From Schistosoma haematobium (taxonomy: Eukaryota > Platyhelminthes > Trematoda > Strigeidida > Schistosomatidae): DNA of 64,000 nt. Shown in pieces: positions 1 to 11,900 of the stretch. The position numbers and the translations under genes were made by a program. The notes below the pieces were generated by a model, which saw nothing but the letters and a program-made list of their open reading frames with translations, was not told the DNA's origin and did not search any database. Positions within the stretch are counted from its first letter, which is position 1, and each line of letters begins with the position of its first letter. The DNA lies in the NCBI RefSeq assembly GCF_000699445.3, contig NC_067196.1:91793364-91857363 (forward strand), written 5' to 3'.

Positions 1-46
1 GTGCTAGTGAGCGGCCTGTGCTCTCGCATGAGGTGTAACCGGCTTC
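1..46 (+). mobile_element. RTE-clade retrotransposon, 3' terminus only
   Basis: The window opens inside the end of an RTE copy: GTGAGCGGCCTGTGCTC...GGTGTAACC matches the last codons and terminus of the other copies here (compare 10870-10935). The tetranucleotide tail follows. Confidence 0.8.
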
Positions 47-95
<49 letters not shown>

Positions 96-136
96 CTAAG
101 TAGAGTAAGTAAAGTAAGTAGTGAGTAAAGTAAGTA

Positions 137-177
<41 letters not shown>

Positions 178-184
178 GGTAGGC

Positions 185-217
<33 letters not shown>

Positions 218-349
218 CTAAGTAAGTAAGTAAGTAAGTAAGTAGGTGAGTAAGTAGGTGAGTAAGTAGGTGAGTAAGTAAGTAGGTAAGTAAGTAAGTA
301 AGTAAGTAAGTAAGCAAGTAAGTAAGTAAGCAAGTGAGTAAGTAAGTAT
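47..349 (+). repeat. AGTA/TAAG tetranucleotide microsatellite (303 bp)
   Basis: Near-perfect AGTA units with occasional GTGAG, AGG and AAC interruptions. It directly follows an RTE terminus, so it looks like an expanded RTE 3' tail. Open frames across it are repeat artefacts. Confidence 0.95.
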
Positions 350-479
350 TTAAAAATAGTTACAGAATGTTATAGATTTATGAATGATTTTCTATGCATC
401 ATTGAAACAATGGATTCCTACTATTAATTATTGTTCAACATTCTTCCTTTTATTTCAAATTTACGTTCTTATCTTAAGA

Positions 480-630
480 TAGTTCACACAATAGTTGAGT
501 CACCTAAATTGGTGGCCACATTATAATTTGATCGATAGGAATCAATCTACACTAAGAAGGATTTAACATTTGTATGACATTGATCACCGCCCAGTGATTA
601 ATCAATTGTAACTTTGGATTCTGTTGTGAT
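480..630 (+). repeat. SINE family C fragment (5' body)
   Basis: The text GTCACCTAAATTGGTGGCCA and CATTGATCACCGCCCAGTGA matches 7960-8060 and the inverse of 59280-59390. The tRNA and ribozyme parts are absent. Confidence 0.7.
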
Positions 631-936
631 ACCTGCTGTGATTATCAATTTTTATGAATATGGACTAGAATAACTACTGATTATTATTATTATTATTATT
701 ATTAAGTATTATAATAAATATCCAATAGTTGAATGTAGAAATGATTGACTTTCATTGAATACAATTATGGATAAACATACCAGTTCTCTTCTTTCTTTCC
801 TATAATCCGTTTCAATAATGATAAATGAAATTTTATCATAAATACATTCTATTTAGCTAATTTATTAGTTGGTTAAATGATAACAGTTTTACAATCATTT
901 ACAATAAGAAAAGAAACAAACAAACCAACGTAATAT

Positions 937-1055
937 AAATTCACTTAGTATTGTTTGCTTGTATCTTTCTATTATTGTTTAGGATTACAATTGGTTAGTC
1001 TTTTGTTGGTATGTGTGTATACTGTGTGGATTGTCTCGATATTACCTTAGATCAG
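937..1055 (-). repeat. SINE family B (SMalpha-like) 3' body fragment
   Basis: AATTCACTTAGTATTGTTTGC followed by diverged text matches the minus-strand tail of other B copies (33475-33560, 55240-55330). No ribozyme is retained. Confidence 0.7.
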
Positions 1056-1058
1056 AAA

Positions 1059-1439
1059 AGGTGTTGTGAAGATTTTAGAAATTTCAATAGCTGAAATCAT
1101 GAATCAGTTGAAACTAGATTATCATGGAAAGCCTGGAAACACTGGACGGCCGTCTCATTCTATTGTAGGATTCCTCAGCACTGCACCTCCACGATCCCGC
1201 CCCCCTTGCCAGATTCGAATCCAGGACCTATCAGTTTCGCGAGCGAGCACCTAACCATTAGACCATTGAGCCGGCCGGCATCCAACGGACAGTGTTAATG
1301 TCTGACTTCAACCAATCCACGAGCTTGCGCCACCGTACGTCATTGTGTTCAGTGAACTGATATCTCACAACAGACCTGGTTGAACTCCACTGGTCACTGC
1401 TTCTCACTAGAACTCCAGGAAATGCCTCTTGAGCAGATG
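1059..1439 (-). repeat. SINE family A copy, minus strand
   Basis: On the minus strand it reads tRNA-like head (A box GGCTCAATGGTCTAATGG, B box GATTCGAAT), then a hammerhead-like block (1138-1185), then the family tail. The GAAA of the core has become GAGA, so the ribozyme should be dead. A short second minus stub (1440-1484) follows and abuts the next copy. Confidence 0.8.
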
Positions 1440-1484
1440 ATTACCAGAAGGTGTTTTGTGAAGAGTTTAGAAATTTCAAATAGT

Positions 1485-1685
1485 TGGATGCTGGCTTTGT
1501 GGTCCAATGGTAAAGCGCTCGCTCGCGGGACTCATAGGTCCTGAGTGCGAACCTTGTGGGGGGGCGCTGTCGTGGATGTGAACTGTTGAGGAACCCCCAA
1601 CTAGGTCGAAACGGCCGTCCAGTGCTTCCAGGCTTTTCTTGGTGGTCTAGCTTCAATTGGCTCATCATTTCAACTATTGAAACGT
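1485..1685 (+). repeat. SINE family A copy, plus strand
   Basis: tRNA-like head GGTCCAATGGTAAAGCGC, B-box region near 1548, then a hammerhead-like block (1578-1625) with TTGAGGA for CTGANGA and intact GAAA and ACGGCCGT. It abuts the preceding minus copy to form a foldback. Confidence 0.8.
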
Positions 1686-2394
1686 TAATTATTATTAATC
1701 CTCTTTCATCTAATTGCTCAATGTTAATTTATAATCGATATGTCATTATGTAATGATTATGTAACGTGTCCACTCGATGAGTATTATTTCATTATTGTTA
1801 AACAAAAAAGAAAATGGAAGAAATACAAAAAATAGTTTATTAAAGTTCTGTCTAAAACTTCCCTATACCTATATCCAAAATAGTGAAAGTGATTATACAA
1901 ACTCCTATTAAATACAAAAGTTTGATTTGTGAACATGAATTCTAATAGCTTCAACAATAGGCAAAAGATGAACTCGATTCATTCCTTTTTTATTTATTAA
2001 ATGTCAAAATGGGAATGTTCACTATATTGAAAGAAAGAAAAAAATTGAGAGAAAAATGAAAAAAAGAGAAAAAAATGAGAAAAACATTTTAAAAAGTAAA
2101 AAAAATAAAAACTGTCATTCTGTCATATCCATGTTAAATGATTCCCAAACTATACACATTTAACAAATTAACCTCATGTAATTCACTTTAGATTGAATAA
2201 TTGGAAGGTTCTTTTTTGGTTTGTTTTAATAATGATCATTATGATTTGGATTTTTCCTATTTAAAGTATAAACAATCAATGTTAATCATAAACATTTCAC
2301 CTCCTACAGTGTAATTTCATATAATAGATTCAATGAACTATTAGAAGAAGATGATGATGAATTGTTCCACTGAAATGATATAGATAAGTTGAAG

Positions 2395-2730
2395 TTATGA
2401 ATTAATTGAAGCTAGACCACCATGGAAAATGTGGAAGGACTGTTGTGAGATATCAGTTCACTGAAGACAATGGTGTACGGTGGTGCGATTTCGTGGATTG
2501 GTTGAAGTCAGACATTAGCACTGTCCGTTGGATGACGGCCGGTTCAGCGGTCTAATGGTTAGGTGCTCGCTCGCGAAACTGATAGGTCTTGGATTCGAAT
2601 CTGGCGATGGGGGCGGGATCGTGGATGTGCACTGCTGAGTAGTCCCATAGTGGGACGAAACGGCCGTCCAGTGCTTCCAGGTTTTCCATGGTGGTCTAGC
2701 TTCAATTGACTCATGATCTCAACATAAATT
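2395..2730 (+). repeat. SINE family A copy with minus stub
   Basis: A 40-base minus stub is followed by a full plus copy: lead-in, A box CGGTTCAGCGGTCTAATGG, B box GGATTCGAATC, hammerhead block (2624-2670), tail. Helices I and II and GAAA are intact, but G8 of the core is T. Confidence 0.85.
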
Positions 2731-3204
2731 ATTTTCTTCCTTACATTTGATATTTAGTCTCGAATCCATTTATGATGCAATCTTTTCTATCTTCCTATAG
2801 ACCCATATAACTATATATATACGAATGTACAGTTTAAGGAAATGATTTCATCGAAAAGAAAAGAGATTTTCTCGCTTGATTCGTTCCTTCTTTCCTTTTC
2901 TTTGTCAAGTTTTCATTTATTATACGGAAATGTTCAAATTTCATGACAAATGAAGCTTTTAGTGGTAATCTTATTACTAAATGTAATTTGATTTAATGAG
3001 TTAAAGTAATTAGTCTCTCTTATTACATCACTCAAATTTATGATTAGGAGGAAATACAAATAGGTTATCATTCTTTTAAAAGTATTAATTTGCTTATGTG
3101 AGATCGTTTACTAGAGATTAGATGGCAATGACAGTACAAGAAGGTGTCAATCGGATTTGACTAAGTGTTTAAGCCAGTTATTTCTTAGCTGTTTAAATAT
3201 TATA

Positions 3205-3410
3205 CTCAGCCTTTTTGATGAAGTTTTGTTCTCTGAACTGGATGGTTTTGTCTTGGAGATCTAATCGTTTTCCTGAACGACATCGTCAGCACAGACTTCA
3301 GGTAGAAATGTTCTAATTTCTGCACATATGACTCCCAGAGTGTCCTGTCGACCTCGATTTTGATTGGTAATTATTGACCTCTCGCCTGTCATTATCTATC
3401 TCTTGTTTTG
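3205..3410 (+). repeat. Repeat family D copy
   Basis: TTCTCTGAACTGGATGG...CATCGTCAGCACAGACTTCA matches copies at 7626-7880, 13512-13622, 35262-35350, 47612-47775 and 56535-56735. The class is not recognised; no coding capacity was seen. Confidence 0.7.
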
Positions 3411-3897
3411 ATTGCATCTCCATTTGATCCGATTCTTGGTCTTATATTTGTCCATGATTTTTCTGATTGACTGATAGTTTGGATCAATTTCAATGTGTCT
3501 GTCGATTGCTTATTGACATGAGTGCCAAGCTTCTAAAAAGTCCCTGTTGTATTTAATATTCCCTTTACCATAGGTTTTAACATTTTTCCAGCCGAATGTG
3601 TTTCCACGATTATCAATGTACATTAATATGATCGAAGATAATTCATGGCGTTTGACCGCTAATACTTAACCTCCTAGTTTAAATTGAATAATTACGAATG
3701 TTAAATATATGTTCTCGTACGATATAACAGACAGCTTACAGTTTATCGAGATATTCAATAATGGTAAATTCAAAGGTAAACATCTTAGATATTGAGACGG
3801 CAGACAAATATCCTGGAATTTGTGTAAATGGTATATATCAGAAGAAGGAAGTAGTTATATTAGCTGACCTGGTGATTGAAAGTGAATGGTAGACATT

Positions 3898-4605
3898 GAG
3901 TTACTTACTTACTCCTGTTACTCCCAATGAAGCATAGGCCGCCGACCAAGCATTCTCCAACACATTCTGCCTTGGGCCTTCGTTTCTAGTTCCACTAAGT
4001 TTTTGTTCATTCATTTCATGTCTGTCTCCATTTCTCGGCGTAATATGTTCTTTGGTCTTCCTCTTCTCTTTTGGTCTTGAGAATTCCAAGTGTGTCCTAT
4101 CCACTTCCAGCGATTCTTCCTGATTTCTTCCACCGCTCGAATCTGGTTTGTTCTCTTACATAGTAAGTTGTTGCTGATAGTGTCTGGTCAACGGATCCGA
4201 AGGATATTGCACAGATAGCTGTTAATAAACACTTGCATCTTCTGGATGTTGGCTTTTGTAGCTCTCCAAGCTTCTGCCTCATACAATAGAGCTGTCTTGA
4301 CATTTGTATTGAAAATTCTGACTTTGGTGTTGGATTGTGGACAGTGTTTTTTGAGTTTCAGATGTTCTTCAATTGTAGGTTTGCTAGTCTTGCTTTACCG
4401 ATCCGCGCCTCCACATCCGCGTCAGAACGAACGCGCTCATCAATAATACTCTCCAGATATATAAACGTTTTTACATCTTCCAAATCTTCTCCGTCAATTG
4501 TGATTCGATTGGTGTATGTTGTGTTGTATGGGAGAATCTTGCTTTTCCTTTTGTGTATGTTGAGACTTACTGCTTCTGAGACACTGACTATTGAAGACAT
4601 TTAAA
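3898..4605 (-). mobile_element. RTE-clade retrotransposon, 3' part
   Basis: On the minus strand this encodes the end of an RTE ORF2 after the RT palm (IHKRKSKIL, then ARIGKARLANLQLKN) through to the terminus and a TTAC-type tail. It is broken into frames (4358-4600, 4097-4303, 3901-4104), so it is dead. The RTE assignment (SR2/Perere-3-like) rests on recall of the protein family. Confidence 0.85.
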
Positions 4606-4760
4606 ATTTTTTTAAAAATTAATACGTGGAGTCATATGATGATGAATGTTCAAAGCTTAATCGAAAATGATAATCAAAGAACGAGGACGCTGTAGTCAAG
4701 AGTCATTAGTATTTATATGTTGGATAATGTTACTACAGAATAGAGGAGGTAATCCTATGA

Positions 4761-5365
<605 letters not shown>

Positions 5366-6029
5366 ATGATTATAATTACCCAAATTTAATAAAAAAGAGA
5401 TTATGTAATGGGAATGAAAATAATATGGGATCGCATAATCATTCAACATAAATTAGAACCACAGATTATGTGAGAGAAGATAGAAAGAGAGGAAAAACTA
5501 AAACAAAATAATTAAAAAAGGGGTTATGTTGTCACAACCATGATTAGCATGATAGAGAAAAGCTTATCACGACTTCCTTCTATACATATATCTTAGGTTG
5601 GAAACAGTGAGTAGAAATCACCATTCCAAACCTGGAATGCTTTTAATACCTGTAAAGTCAATGTACTAGTCTTTTACTATGATAAAGAAATCACCATAAT
5701 GTACGTACTTGTTCTAGGGAAAATCTATACTTTAGATGATGACACGTATGAGAGATACACTGTGACGGGATCATCCCCAAATTTCCGAAAGATATTTTAA
5801 TTATCGAGAATTTTCGTCTCACTCGATAAGCTGCATATGCAGAAAAACATCGGTATTTTTAAGAAAATGTTAAGCATTAGCATGTGATTATAAAGAATCC
5901 ATCAAACCTTTTAAGAATATCATAGTGATATATCACTGTCTGCTGATCTAGATTGTATTACTGTACAAGAATATCATTATTAATTTTGGTATATATGATA
6001 ATACTATCATTTACTGCTATACTCTGGTC
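5366..6029. other. No gene recognised
   Basis: AT-rich sequence without a convincing open frame or a match to another repeat in the window. Confidence 0.5.
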
Positions 6030-6500
6030 ATGAAGAAGAGAATGCCTCCTACACACAGGGAGTTGCACTGTTGTTGTCTAAAGAAGCACGATAAGCACGT
6101 ATGAGACGGTCATCTTATTGATTCAGAATCCTGAAAGCGTCCTTCTAAATAAACAATGAGGGGATCACAATGAGATTTGTACAATACTATGCGCCCATTA
6201 ATGGTGAGAAAAAAGACAATAAAGACCAGTTTTATGAGAGACTGCAGTCGTCGTATAGAAGTGTCCAGGAAACAACCTGATCATTCTGATGAGAGATCTA
6301 AACGCCAAAATCAGAATGGACAACACCATGTATGAAAATATTATGAGGTCACATGTACCGAGAGGAAGAAATGAGGACGGCGACAATATTTCCTCACAAA
6401 GTTATATGGGTATCACCGGATCACACCACACAAAAACAGATCGATCATATCTTTATCACTAAAAAATCAGAAGAACAATGGGATATGTTAAGCAAACGAA
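6030..6500 (+). mobile_element. RTE-clade retrotransposon, endonuclease domain remnant
   Basis: Plus-strand frames read QYYAPIN, DQFYERLQSS, RDLNAKIRMDN, FPHKVIWVSPDHTT and QIDHIF. These are the order and motifs of the APE-type endonuclease of RTE elements (GDLNAK and SPDHxxxNQIDH). The first residue of GDLN is Arg and there are frameshifts, so it is inactive. It is the only endonuclease fragment in the window. Confidence 0.8.
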
Positions 6501-7586
6501 GAAAGTACTTTTCAGCAAGAATAATAAATATATGAAGGTCAATAAGGTATCCTAGTTTGTAAAAATAGAATTCTATGATTTCAGTACGACTATCCCTTGG
6601 ATTGACTGATGCAAGTTTACTGAATTATACAAATGAACCACGGTGTTGATTCTATAGTAATAAGAAACGATAGGTAAAGAAGATAGAAATAGTATGCGGT
6701 TGTCTATAGTGTGAATACAAAGTGTAATAGTGATAGTAGGTGATACTGTCTGTGATCTTTGTCACACATTTAACATTTTAGTTCTTATTTATGATCACTT
6801 AGTAGCGAGTAATAATAATCTCGTCAGGGAACTCACAAAGGATCATTAAGCCTCTGAGAGAGGCGTGTTATCATCAGTGTTACAGGGTTTAAGTCCAGCA
6901 AAAAAGGAATGTGGATATTCTTCAATACAGTATTAATTTAAACCGCCAACTGATACCATATGTGACAAGTGGCTTTCATTCACATTGAAAATGAGGCATT
7001 TATTAATGATATCGCTGGTTTAAATTAGATATGTATATGATTGACAGCTGACTTAGTGGTTGGAATATATCATACTGTAATACCTGAGAGTTTTTCATTC
7101 TATTTCTGGTTAGATAGTGAATATGCATCACCATAAAAGTTTTCTAACGAGTACTGTAATGTCTATTCTTCACTAACATATTTGTCTTACTTTAATTAAT
7201 CCATGATGCAAACTTTTGTTAACTACCACAATTATAAACTTCACATCCCTACTCTTGCCATTTAGTTCACCTTAGTGACTATACAGTCTACGTTTATTTA
7301 AACTCTATAATGATACAGTTAAAAATTAATATGAATTCATTATTAACCAAAAATTTTTATAGTCACATATATACAAACCATTGTACAAAGGACGGGGGGG
7401 GGGGAAAGGGAAAGTTTCCTTCGTATAAACAGAACCAAATTAATTTTACCACACAGATTTATTTCATTTTATTTATGTATTCATCATTAATAAGCGTTGG
7501 ATTTTTCATTAAATATCTAATCTTTTCATAAAACAATCCGATTCATTATGCATTCATTATACATTCATTTATATGTATGTATCTAT

Positions 7587-7625
7587 GATTGATTGATCAC
7601 TAGGTGGTGATCAATATTATGTGTG
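7587..7625 (-). repeat. SINE family C stub
   Basis: TGATTGATCACTAGGTGGTG matches the start of the minus arm at 59278. Short and truncated by family D. Confidence 0.5.
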
Positions 7626-7888
7626 AGATGGTGAAGAAGATTTGTAGCTCAGTTAGACAATTTTGATGGAGTTTTATTCTCTGAGCTGGATCGTTTGATC
7701 ATGGAGCTTTCAATAAGAATCAACCAGCATTGAGGTGTATAGGACAAGCTGTGAATTATAGGTGGAGAAATTTGAACACTTCACTTCTATCTGAAGTTTG
7801 TGTTGATGATGTCGTCCAGAAGAACGATGAAAGCTCCACGACCAAACCATTCAACTCAGAGAACTAAACTTCGTCAATGTCATGTGTG
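7626..7888. repeat. Repeat family D foldback
   Basis: The left arm (TTCTCTGAGCTGGATCG, 7675-7691) and the right arm (GAAAGCTCCACGACC with TCAACTCAGAGAA) are inverted copies around a 60-100 base centre. The small frame at 7800-7994 is not a gene. Confidence 0.7.
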
Positions 7889-8230
7889 TCAGTCCCTTTC
7901 TAGTACAGATCGAATCTTAACCTGTGTTCGGGATTTCTTCCAACCACGATCTTATATTAACATAGTGCACACAATATCGAGTCACCTAAACTAGTGGCCA
8001 CATAGCAATTTGATCTATACTAAGAAGGACCTGACATACATGACATTGATCACCACCCGGATAGTCCAGTGTTAAGGTTTCTGATTGTGAAGCTGGATGA
8101 CACGAGATCAAATCCTTCAGGGAGTATCAGTTCCTTGAAAATTACAGGTACACCTTATTGACGAGTGCCAAATGGCACGAAACTTAGGTCCAGGATTTCT
8201 TATCGACTACCTCTAATCACTATCTTATAC
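7889..8230 (+). repeat. SINE family C copy with tRNA head and hammerhead
   Basis: Body, then a tRNA-like head GGATAGTCCAGTGTTAAGG with a weak B box GAGATCAAATCC, then a hammerhead block (8145-8195). Helix II GTGCC/GGCAC is perfect, GAAA and GTC are intact; C3 of the core is T. Tail ends near the CTACCTCTAATCACTATC text. Confidence 0.75.
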
Positions 8231-8693
8231 TTATATATCCCTTAGGTTTTTATTTATATAATGATAACATTAGAAAAGAGAAATGAGATTTTTGGAAACC
8301 TCGAACTGTTGTCGTTGTTGTTTTTCTTTTTTGTTTCCTCAAGTTTATACTTCTTGTTTCTTGTCAATCATTTCAATATCAATAATGTGAATTCCTGTAA
8401 TAAATAACCATGATATGGTTTGATTGACTAAGATTTATCTTTAAGAAAAGATAGTGAAGGTATTATTTCATATTCAGAATTTCTTTTTCTTTTTTCTTTT
8501 TTTTCTTCTTTTTTCCTTTTTGCAATCTTTTAGATAAATTATACCTATAGTACTGACTATTCATACCATATCAAATTGAATTATGAATATACAGTTAGTT
8601 ATGATAAAGAAAAAAGAATACTGGCGTTTATTGTATCCATTTAATAAATAATGATTAGTTCAGTGAAAGTATCAATAGATTATTTATAATTCT

Positions 8694-8975
8694 AAGCAAA
8701 GATGAATAGTGGCTAGCAGTGGAATCCAGTTTGACATGTGTTTCGTCTTATTTTGAACTCATCAGTTGGATATATCTGCATCTCAGATTTGATGTTCATT
8801 CTAGGATTCGAAGTCAGTATCGTTCACTTCGCGTTAATCACTTGGTTAATAAGTCCTAATAGTCAATGTTGTGGCAATGTACACAATATGAACATATGCC
8901 AATAAGAGACTGATCAATTGCAGTCCTAAATAACGATGGGAAGATTAAAGTAAACAATACCAAGTGTGTTCAATT
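8694..8975 (-). repeat. SINE family B (SMalpha-like) copy
   Basis: Minus strand: degenerate tRNA head, hammerhead, GGATTCCACTGCTAGCCACTA, with 3' body text at 8890-8975. See the separate ribozyme entry. Confidence 0.8.
8728..8775 (-). ncRNA. Hammerhead ribozyme in SINE B
   Basis: Core CTGATGA (8759-8765), GAAA, and GTC cleavage triplet are all present on the minus strand. Helix I ATCCA/TGGAT is kept; helix II is weak with one C.A mismatch. Activity is uncertain. Confidence 0.6.
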
Positions 8976-9149
8976 ATTTACAATACTTTATGTAACATCT
9001 GATCTGGTGAAAGGTTTAGTCGTTTATTTTTGATAAAGATGAGCTACTATGGAATGTGATGATCATGAATAGGCTAGATCGAAATAAATTAGTTTAGGAA
9101 TTTAAGATGATGATTTGATTTACATTAAAATGACTGTCATATATTATAA

Positions 9150-9535
9150 CTGCTGAGAAGTCCCATACTAGGAAGAAACGGCAGTCCAGTACTTCTAGGT
9201 TTTCTGTGGTGGTCTAGCTTCAATTGACTCATGAACTCAACCACTAAATTACTACAATATCCATAAAATCCCTCTCTGATCATTATATGCTCACCAGTGA
9301 TTGACTTCAAGAGGCATTTCCTGGAGTTGTAGTGAGAAGCGATGACCAGTGGAGTTGAACCAGGTCTGTTGTGAGTTAGTAACTCACTGAAGATAATGAT
9401 GGATTGGTTGAAGTTAGACATTAACAGAGTTGTATTCTGGCTCACTGGTCTAGACGTTAAGCGTTCGCATGTGAGACCGGTTGGTCCTGGTTTCGAACCC
9501 CGTGTCGTGGATGTGCGGTTCTGGGGATTTACTTG
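9150..9535 (+). repeat. SINE family A, ribozyme-tail-lead-in-tRNA order
   Basis: Starts at the hammerhead block (CTGAGAA core, G8 to A), then the family tail (CTCACCAGTGATTGACTTCA), lead-in, and a second tRNA head (B box GGTTTCGAACC near 9490). This order implies a head-to-tail dimer cut at the ribozyme. Confidence 0.75.
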
Positions 9536-9584
9536 AAAAATTAAGTATTTGATGTTTTAAAACTTACTATGAATATTATAAGCG

Positions 9585-9775
9585 AAGACGGGTAGTAGCT
9601 AGCAGTGGAATACAGTTTGACGTGCATTTCTTCCTATTTGGGAGTCATCAGCTCGATGTACTTGCATCTCAGAGTTGATGTATACACATGACATTAAGAG
9701 ACTGATCAATTGAAGGTCTAATCATCAATGGGAAAATTCAAGTAAAACAATACTAAATGAATTTAATATAAACAG
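9585..9775 (-). repeat. SINE family B copy, internally deleted
   Basis: Hammerhead-like block (GTTTGACGTGCATTTCTTCC) with a damaged GAAA, then a jump directly to the 3' body AGAGACTGATCAATTG. The tRNA head is deleted. Confidence 0.7.
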
Positions 9776-9849
9776 TTTTTGTAAGGAATACATAACACTT
9801 CTAATTTAACACGAATTTTAGTGGTGAATGGAGTTAATTAGATAAAATA

Positions 9850-10370
9850 TTTACTTATCTACACCCATCACCTCTCTTAAAGGAGCATAGGTCAGCCTCC
9901 ATCCAACCCTGCCCTGGACAATCCTTTTCAGTTCTCTCCATTTGTCATTCATCCTTTTCATGTCTGCTTCCAATTCTCGAGGCAGTAAAGTATTCGGACT
10001 TCCTCTTTTCCGCATCCCTTCATCAGTCTAACGGAGCACTTGCCTCATGATGCAGTTTGATGATTTTCTCAATATGTGTCTTATTCACTTTCATCATCTT
10101 TTCCTAATTTCCTTCTCAACTCAAAGCTAGTTTGTTCTCTCCCACAGTACGCTGTTGCTGGTGTTATGCAGTCAACGGACATTCAGTATCTTGTGTATAC
10201 AGTTGTTCAGAAATACTTGCACGTTTTTGATGATGGCTGTAGTAGATATCCAATTTTCAGCTCAGTTCAGTACGACTGTTTTGATATTCGTATTGAAGAT
10301 TGTGATTTCGAAGTTGGCTTGGAAACGGTTATTACCAGTTTCATATATTTTTCAGTTGTAGGAATGTAGG
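9850..10370 (-). mobile_element. RTE-clade retrotransposon, 3' part
   Basis: Diverged minus-strand RTE end (GGAGCATAGGTCAGCCTCCA...). Plus-strand frames at 10076-10369 are shadows. Confidence 0.8.
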
Positions 10371-10439
10371 GATAAAATATTAAGCATATACAAATGAATA
10401 ACTTTTAAAAGGTTTGAATAATTTTTCCTGGTTAGAGTT

Positions 10440-10945
10440 TTTTTAGCGAGTTAGTTTTCTACGGGATGGGGTTGCTAACTCCATGCCCTTTATCCGGGCT
10501 TGGGACCGGCAGTAGCCTCCAGAAGGACTTCAGATGGAGAACTACGAAACCATCATCCAGAAGATACAGGTGTTTATTAACAGTTGTTTACGCAAAATAC
10601 TTCGGATCCGTGGGACAGACACTATTAGCAACAACCAACTGTTGGAGTGAACAAACCAGATCCCAGTGGAGGAAGAAATCAGGAAGAAGTGGTGGAAGTG
10701 GATAGGACACACATTAAGGAAAGCACCCAACTGCGTCACAAGGCAGTCCCTCACATGGAATCCTCAAGACCAAAGGAGCGGAAGAGGAAGACCAAAGAAT
10801 ACATTACGCCGCGAAACGGAAATAGACAAGAAAAATGAACAAGAATTGGATGGAACTAGAAAAGAAGGCCCAGGACAGAGTGGGTTGTAGAATGCTGGTG
10901 GGCGGCCTATGCTCCATTAGGAGTAACAGGCCTAAGATCTAAGAA
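10440..10945 (+). mobile_element. RTE-clade element with 5' leader fused to 3' ORF end
   Basis: A leader block GCGAGTTAGTTTTCTACGGG...GGGACCGGCAGTAGCC (10447-10540) is joined directly to the 3' ORF end ([43 protein letters not shown]) and terminus. About 2.5-3 kb of a normal element is missing, so it is an internal-deletion derivative. Frames 10647-10890 are pieces of the dead ORF. Confidence 0.8.
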
Positions 10946-11339
10946 GATATACAAATGCATTTAACTGAATAACGCTTATTCAGTTCGAATATATCTCTAA
11001 TGGATACCGTTTTCTTTATTTCAGTGTTTGTAGATGGGTATAAATAAGTGTTCATTGGTGATATATTATTCTACATATTGTTCGAATAATTAATATTCAT
11101 TACAATTAATTTCAGTAAAATTTACCAAAATATGAATCAGTTTAGCTTATTGTCTTTGTTTATAGTTGAAGAAGCTATCAGTTGCATGATTATTGAATAG
11201 TAATTGCACTGAGATCTTTTATTTGTATCATAGAATTTCAAGTCCCGTATAATCATTTTATGTAACTTAAGTATTCTTTGATGCAAATCAGAATTTCAAT
11301 CAGAGCAGGTTTTTTTTTAATATTATAGTAACTTATTAG

Positions 11340-11598
11340 TTGATTTTACGAGTCAATTGGAGCTAGACTACCTATAAGCACCGTACAGCCGTTTCGTCCT
11401 ATTGTGGGACTCCTCAGTAATGCGTACCCACGATCCCACCTCGTAAGATTCAAACCCAGGACCCATCAGTCTCACGCACGAACACTTAACCTCTAGACCA
11501 CTGAGTCGGTATTCAACATTGTTAATGTTTAACTTCAACCAATCCACGAAATTGAACCATCGTCCATCATTATCTTCAATGAGTTACTATTTCACAAC
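11340..11598 (-). repeat. SINE family A copy, split by a solo LTR
   Basis: Minus-strand copy with A box, B box GGGTTTGAATC and hammerhead block. Its body is interrupted after ACAAC (11594-11598) and resumes at 11857. Confidence 0.8.
11380..11425 (-). ncRNA. Hammerhead ribozyme in SINE A
   Basis: Minus strand: CTGAGGA (11411-11417), helix II GTCCC/AGGAC, GAAA, helix III ACGGCTGT, cleavage triplet GTA. Helix I has wobble pairs and one mismatch. The core is formally complete. Confidence 0.55.
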
Positions 11599-11856
11599 TG
11601 TTATAACTTGTGAATTAAATGCTTGGATCCGGATCCCAAGTAAATCACGAATATTTATAGATAGTAGCATTTGTTAAATCAACATTATATTTTGACCAAT
11701 CCGCTAAGAGACATATTGTACTACTGACCAATAGTAGCATACCATGTTGATAGTCTAGAAAGCTCCATCATATTCTGATTGGCTGGAAACTCTTCGACAC
11801 TTTTAGGGCCTCTGGAGCCTCGGTTGTAGTTCTCGGAAGTTGACTCAACAACAACA
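11599..11856. mobile_element. Putative solo LTR with 5-bp target duplication
   Basis: Starts TGTTATAACTTGTGAA and ends AAGTTGACTCAACAACAACA, so it has the TG...CA ends of an LTR. It is flanked by ACAAC at 11594-11598 and 11857-11861, and family A reads CACAACAGACCTGG without it elsewhere. The ACA run makes the right edge uncertain by a few bases. The LTR class is not identified. Confidence 0.65.
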
Positions 11857-11900
11857 ACAACAGACTTGATTGAACTCACTGATTAACTATCTCATATTTT
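11857..11900 (-). repeat. SINE family A remainder after the LTR insertion
   Basis: AGACTTGATTGAACTCACTG resumes the family A text AGACCTGGTTGAACTCCACT seen at 1372 and 28041. Confidence 0.7.

Noticed and set aside
4..333. Leu/Tyr-repeat frames at the window start
   Set aside because: Translation of the AGTA microsatellite.
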